From Eubacterium sp. (GTDB lineage: Bacteria > Bacillota > Clostridia > Lachnospirales > Lachnospiraceae): a stretch of 64,000 nucleotides of DNA. How positions within the stretch are numbered: position 1 is the stretch's first letter; the number at the start of each line of letters is the position of its first letter. A program made the position numbers and the translations under genes. The notes beneath the pieces were generated by a model. It saw nothing but the letters and a program-made list of their open reading frames with translations. It was not told where the DNA came from and made no database searches. This document shows, in pieces, positions 62,136-64,000 of the stretch. The DNA is taken from contig JAGBNF010000008.1 of NCBI GenBank assembly GCA_017634555.1, positions 1-64,000 on the forward strand, given 5' to 3'.

Positions 62136-62167
62136 TATGAACAAGACACGAAAATGTGAGATAATCT

Positions 62168-64000
62168 TTACCACTCTGAGTCATCTCCACTATCCGAGTC
62201 ATCATATGATTCTTCATAATAATCATCTTCATATGATTCTTCATAATAATCTTCGTAAGACTCTTCATAATATCCGTCTTCACCGTCAACAGCATCGTCC
62301 TCGGAACCATCATCCTCGCCATCCTCGGAATCCTCGGAATCCTCATCAGATTCCTGACCTGCCACACTGTTTTCCGGTGCGTCGCCTTCGAAAATAGGTG
62401 CCGCTGCATATTCGGCATCATTCTCTTCAGGCTCCTCATAAGTACCTGTTTTATAAATGTTCATGTATGGAAGAAGCTCTCTTGCTATTCCGTTGAAAAG
62501 GACAGCTCCGGCACCGCTTGTTGCCTGGTCCTCAAGATAAGGCTCATCAACCACACAATATACTACCACCTGCGGATCATCTGCCGGTGCAAATCCTATA
62601 AAGGAAAGGATGTATCTTCCCTCACCTCTGGGAAGCTTCTCGGCAGTTCCCGTCTTACCGCCAATCTTGTATCCCGGGATAAATGCTTTGCTACCCGATC
62701 CTTCTTCTACAACCGCAAAGAGCATATCTCTCATTCTTGCAGATGTTTCTTCTGAGATCGTACGTCTTACAAGCATTTTGTCGTAACTCTCTATTACATT
62801 ACCGTCGGAATCTATTACCTGCTTTACTACGTGAGGCTGGTAATAATATCCGCCGTTAATAGCTGAGCAAAATGCCGTTCCGAGCTGCATCATTGTAACA
62901 GTAACACCCTGTCCGAATGATGATGTTGCAAGCTCAACAGGATTAAGTGTATCTCTGTGGTAGATCATGTATGCAAGATCCGCACTGCTCGCTTCACCCG
63001 GAATATCAATATTGGTTCTCTGACCAAATCCGAAAAGCTGCTGATACTTATCGAAAATTGTAGGTCCTTCAAGTGCAGCTATCTGCATCAGGCAGTCATT
63101 ACATGAATATGACAACGCCTCCTCAACCGAAAGGGTTCCGTGACCGCTTCTGTTTACACAGCTGATATCATAATCATAAACCTGCTGATGTCCGTCGCAA
63201 ACGAACTGCTCATCTCCCGACAGAACTCCGTCTTCTATAGCTCCGGCAATTGTAAATGTCTTAAATGTGGAGCCCGGCTCAAATGAGTCGGAGATTACAA
63301 AGTTTCTCCAGAGATTATTGAGTGCATCCAGCTTCTCTTCATCACTCATCTTTTCAGCATAAGCCTTGAATTCCTCATCAGACATAAAAGACTTTGAGGT
63401 TTCAAACTGATATTTACAAGCTGAAATATCATACGCATCGTTCGGATTGTACTGATGACAGTTATAAAGCGCCAGAACCTCACAGTTTGATGGGTTCATG
63501 ACCAGAACGGAAACATTCTTCGCTCCTACATTTTCCATATAAGCATCACAATACTTCTGAACGATTCTCTGAATCTCAGTATCTATGGTTGTAACAAGAC
63601 TGCATCCGTCAACAGCCGGCTCGATCTTCTTCTGAAGACTGTAATCCTCGGAAAGATATGCATATATTCTTCCGTCCTGACCGTTAAGATATGAATTGTA
63701 GCTTCCTTCGATACCACCGATTCCTTCGTTACCGCTTACTACAAAGCCCAGGAGGTGGCAGGCAAGCTCGTTATTCGGATAGCTTCTGATGTACTGGTCC
63801 TCGAACCATATTCCTATAACATCTTCACCTTCCTTTGAATTGGTGAAGTCCTGGAATTTCTTTACATCCTCATATGGAAGTCTCTTACGTATAACCTTGT
63901 AGAGAGATTCCGAATCAGCGAGATAGCCGCCCATTTCTTCGGCGGTAACACCAAAATATGTCGAAAGCGCATTAGTTGTCGCTATTCTTTTATCTTCATC
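62168..64000 (-). CDS. class B penicillin-binding protein (FtsI/SpoVD-like), N-terminus beyond right edge
   Basis: Peptidoglycan transpeptidase. The frame is open to base 64000, so the membrane anchor is outside the window. Transpeptidase motifs are intact: SxxK in EPGSTFKTF (near 63270), SxN in YSCNDC, KTG in GGKTGTAEK. No PASTA domain follows. The C-terminal 75 residues are extremely acidic, with three copies of YYEESYED-type repeats (about 62180-62280), which is unusual. Heads the group with murD, ftsW, ftsQ and ftsZ. Confidence 0.93.
   Translation of the reverse strand, partial: DEDKRIATTNALSTYFGVTAEEMGGYLADSESLYKVIRKRLPYEDVKKFQDFTNSKEGEDVIGIWFEDQYIRSYPNNELACHLLGFVVSGNEGIGGIEGSYNSYLNGQDGRIYAYLSEDYSLQKKIEPAVDGCSLVTTIDTEIQRIVQKYCDAYMENVGAKNVSVLVMNPSNCEVLALYNCHQYNPNDAYDISACKYQFETSKSFMSDEEFKAYAEKMSDEEKLDALNNLWRNFVISDSFEPGSTFKTFTIAGAIEDGVLSGDEQFVCDGHQQVYDYDISCVNRSGHGTLSVEEALSYSCNDCLMQIAALEGPTIFDKYQQLFGFGQRTNIDIPGEASSADLAYMIYHRDTLNPVELATSSFGQGVTVTMMQLGTAFCSAINGGYYYQPHVVKQVIDSDGNVIESYDKMLVRRTISEETSARMRDMLFAVVEEGSGSKAFIPGYKIGGKTGTAEKLPRGEGRYILSFIGFAPADDPQVVVYCVVDEPYLEDQATSGAGAVLFNGIARELLPYMNIYKTGTYEEPEENDAEYAAAPIFEGDAPENSVAGQESDEDSEDSEDGEDDGSEDDAVDGEDGYYEESYEDYYEESYEDDYYEESYDDSDSGDDSEW

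Noticed and set aside
62137-62397. Rightward His/Arg/Asn-rich frame opposite the penicillin-binding protein tail
   Set aside because: Composition is the complement of the acidic repeats on the other strand; no start signals.

Overview
The window looks like a chromosomal segment of a Gram-positive Clostridia bacterium, most probably a Lachnospiraceae (Butyrivibrio/Roseburia/Lachnospira-like; genus not resolvable by eye). The clues are a FabK-type enoyl-ACP reductase inside an acpP-accDA-fabKDGF operon, LemA, MgtE, ClpC/RadA, PadR-DUF1700-DUF4097 and DUF4342 genes, abundant OmpR-type two-component systems, AGGAGG ribosome binding sites and intrinsic terminators with U tracts. No tRNA, rRNA, CRISPR array, prophage or complete insertion sequence was seen. 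Nearly all of the sequence is coding, and most genes are on the minus strand.

Layout. 1-6.0 kb: leftward fatty-acid synthesis operon (acpP, accD, accA, fabK, fabD, fabG, fabF; fabF runs off the left edge), divergent from an acyl-CoA synthetase (6.2-8.0 kb). 8.1-13.4 kb: leftward htrA-tgt-yajC-lipoprotein and membrane protein-exoA. 13.6-16.7 kb: rightward ABC-2 exporter operon led by a 90-residue orphan protein. 16.8-28 kb: yigZ, nrdR, a housekeeping ABC-F ATPase, a DUF4342/two-component operon, an RlmI-type methyltransferase, a MATE exporter and an Lsa-like ABC-F ATPase with an attenuator leader. 28.5-38.5 kb: a second two-component system, DUF2804, a 1113-residue sensor-EAL-repeat fusion and a MacB/Bce-like ABC pair. 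39-46 kb: an envelope and metal section with a lipoprotein, mgtE behind a candidate leader-peptide attenuator, DUF3137-lemA behind a yybP-ykoY-type Mn2+ riboswitch, and padR-DUF1700-DUF4097. 46-57 kb: EamA transporter, thrH, radA, clpC, purD-purN-purM, a thioesterase, a coiled-coil protein and a glycosyltransferase. 57-64 kb: division and cell wall genes (ftsZ, ftsQ, ftsW, murD, and a penicillin-binding protein that runs off the right edge).

The least ordinary material is mostly non-coding. (1) The mgtE leader encodes an Asp/His-rich 32-residue peptide; its codons 8-12 are complementary to the 5' arm of the following terminator. (2) The Lsa-like gene has a seven-residue leader ORF whose sequence can pair in mutually exclusive ways with a downstream terminator. 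(3) A palindromic repeat occurs twice (28.1 and 46.1 kb); each copy directly abuts the U tract of an intrinsic terminator and shares conserved flanks. (4) An Mn2+-riboswitch-like leader precedes DUF3137-lemA, an unusual target. (5) A cytosolic LacI-like sensor is fused to an apparently intact EAL phosphodiesterase and a glycine-rich repeat domain. All functional statements are by recognition of motifs and family resemblance; no database search was run.
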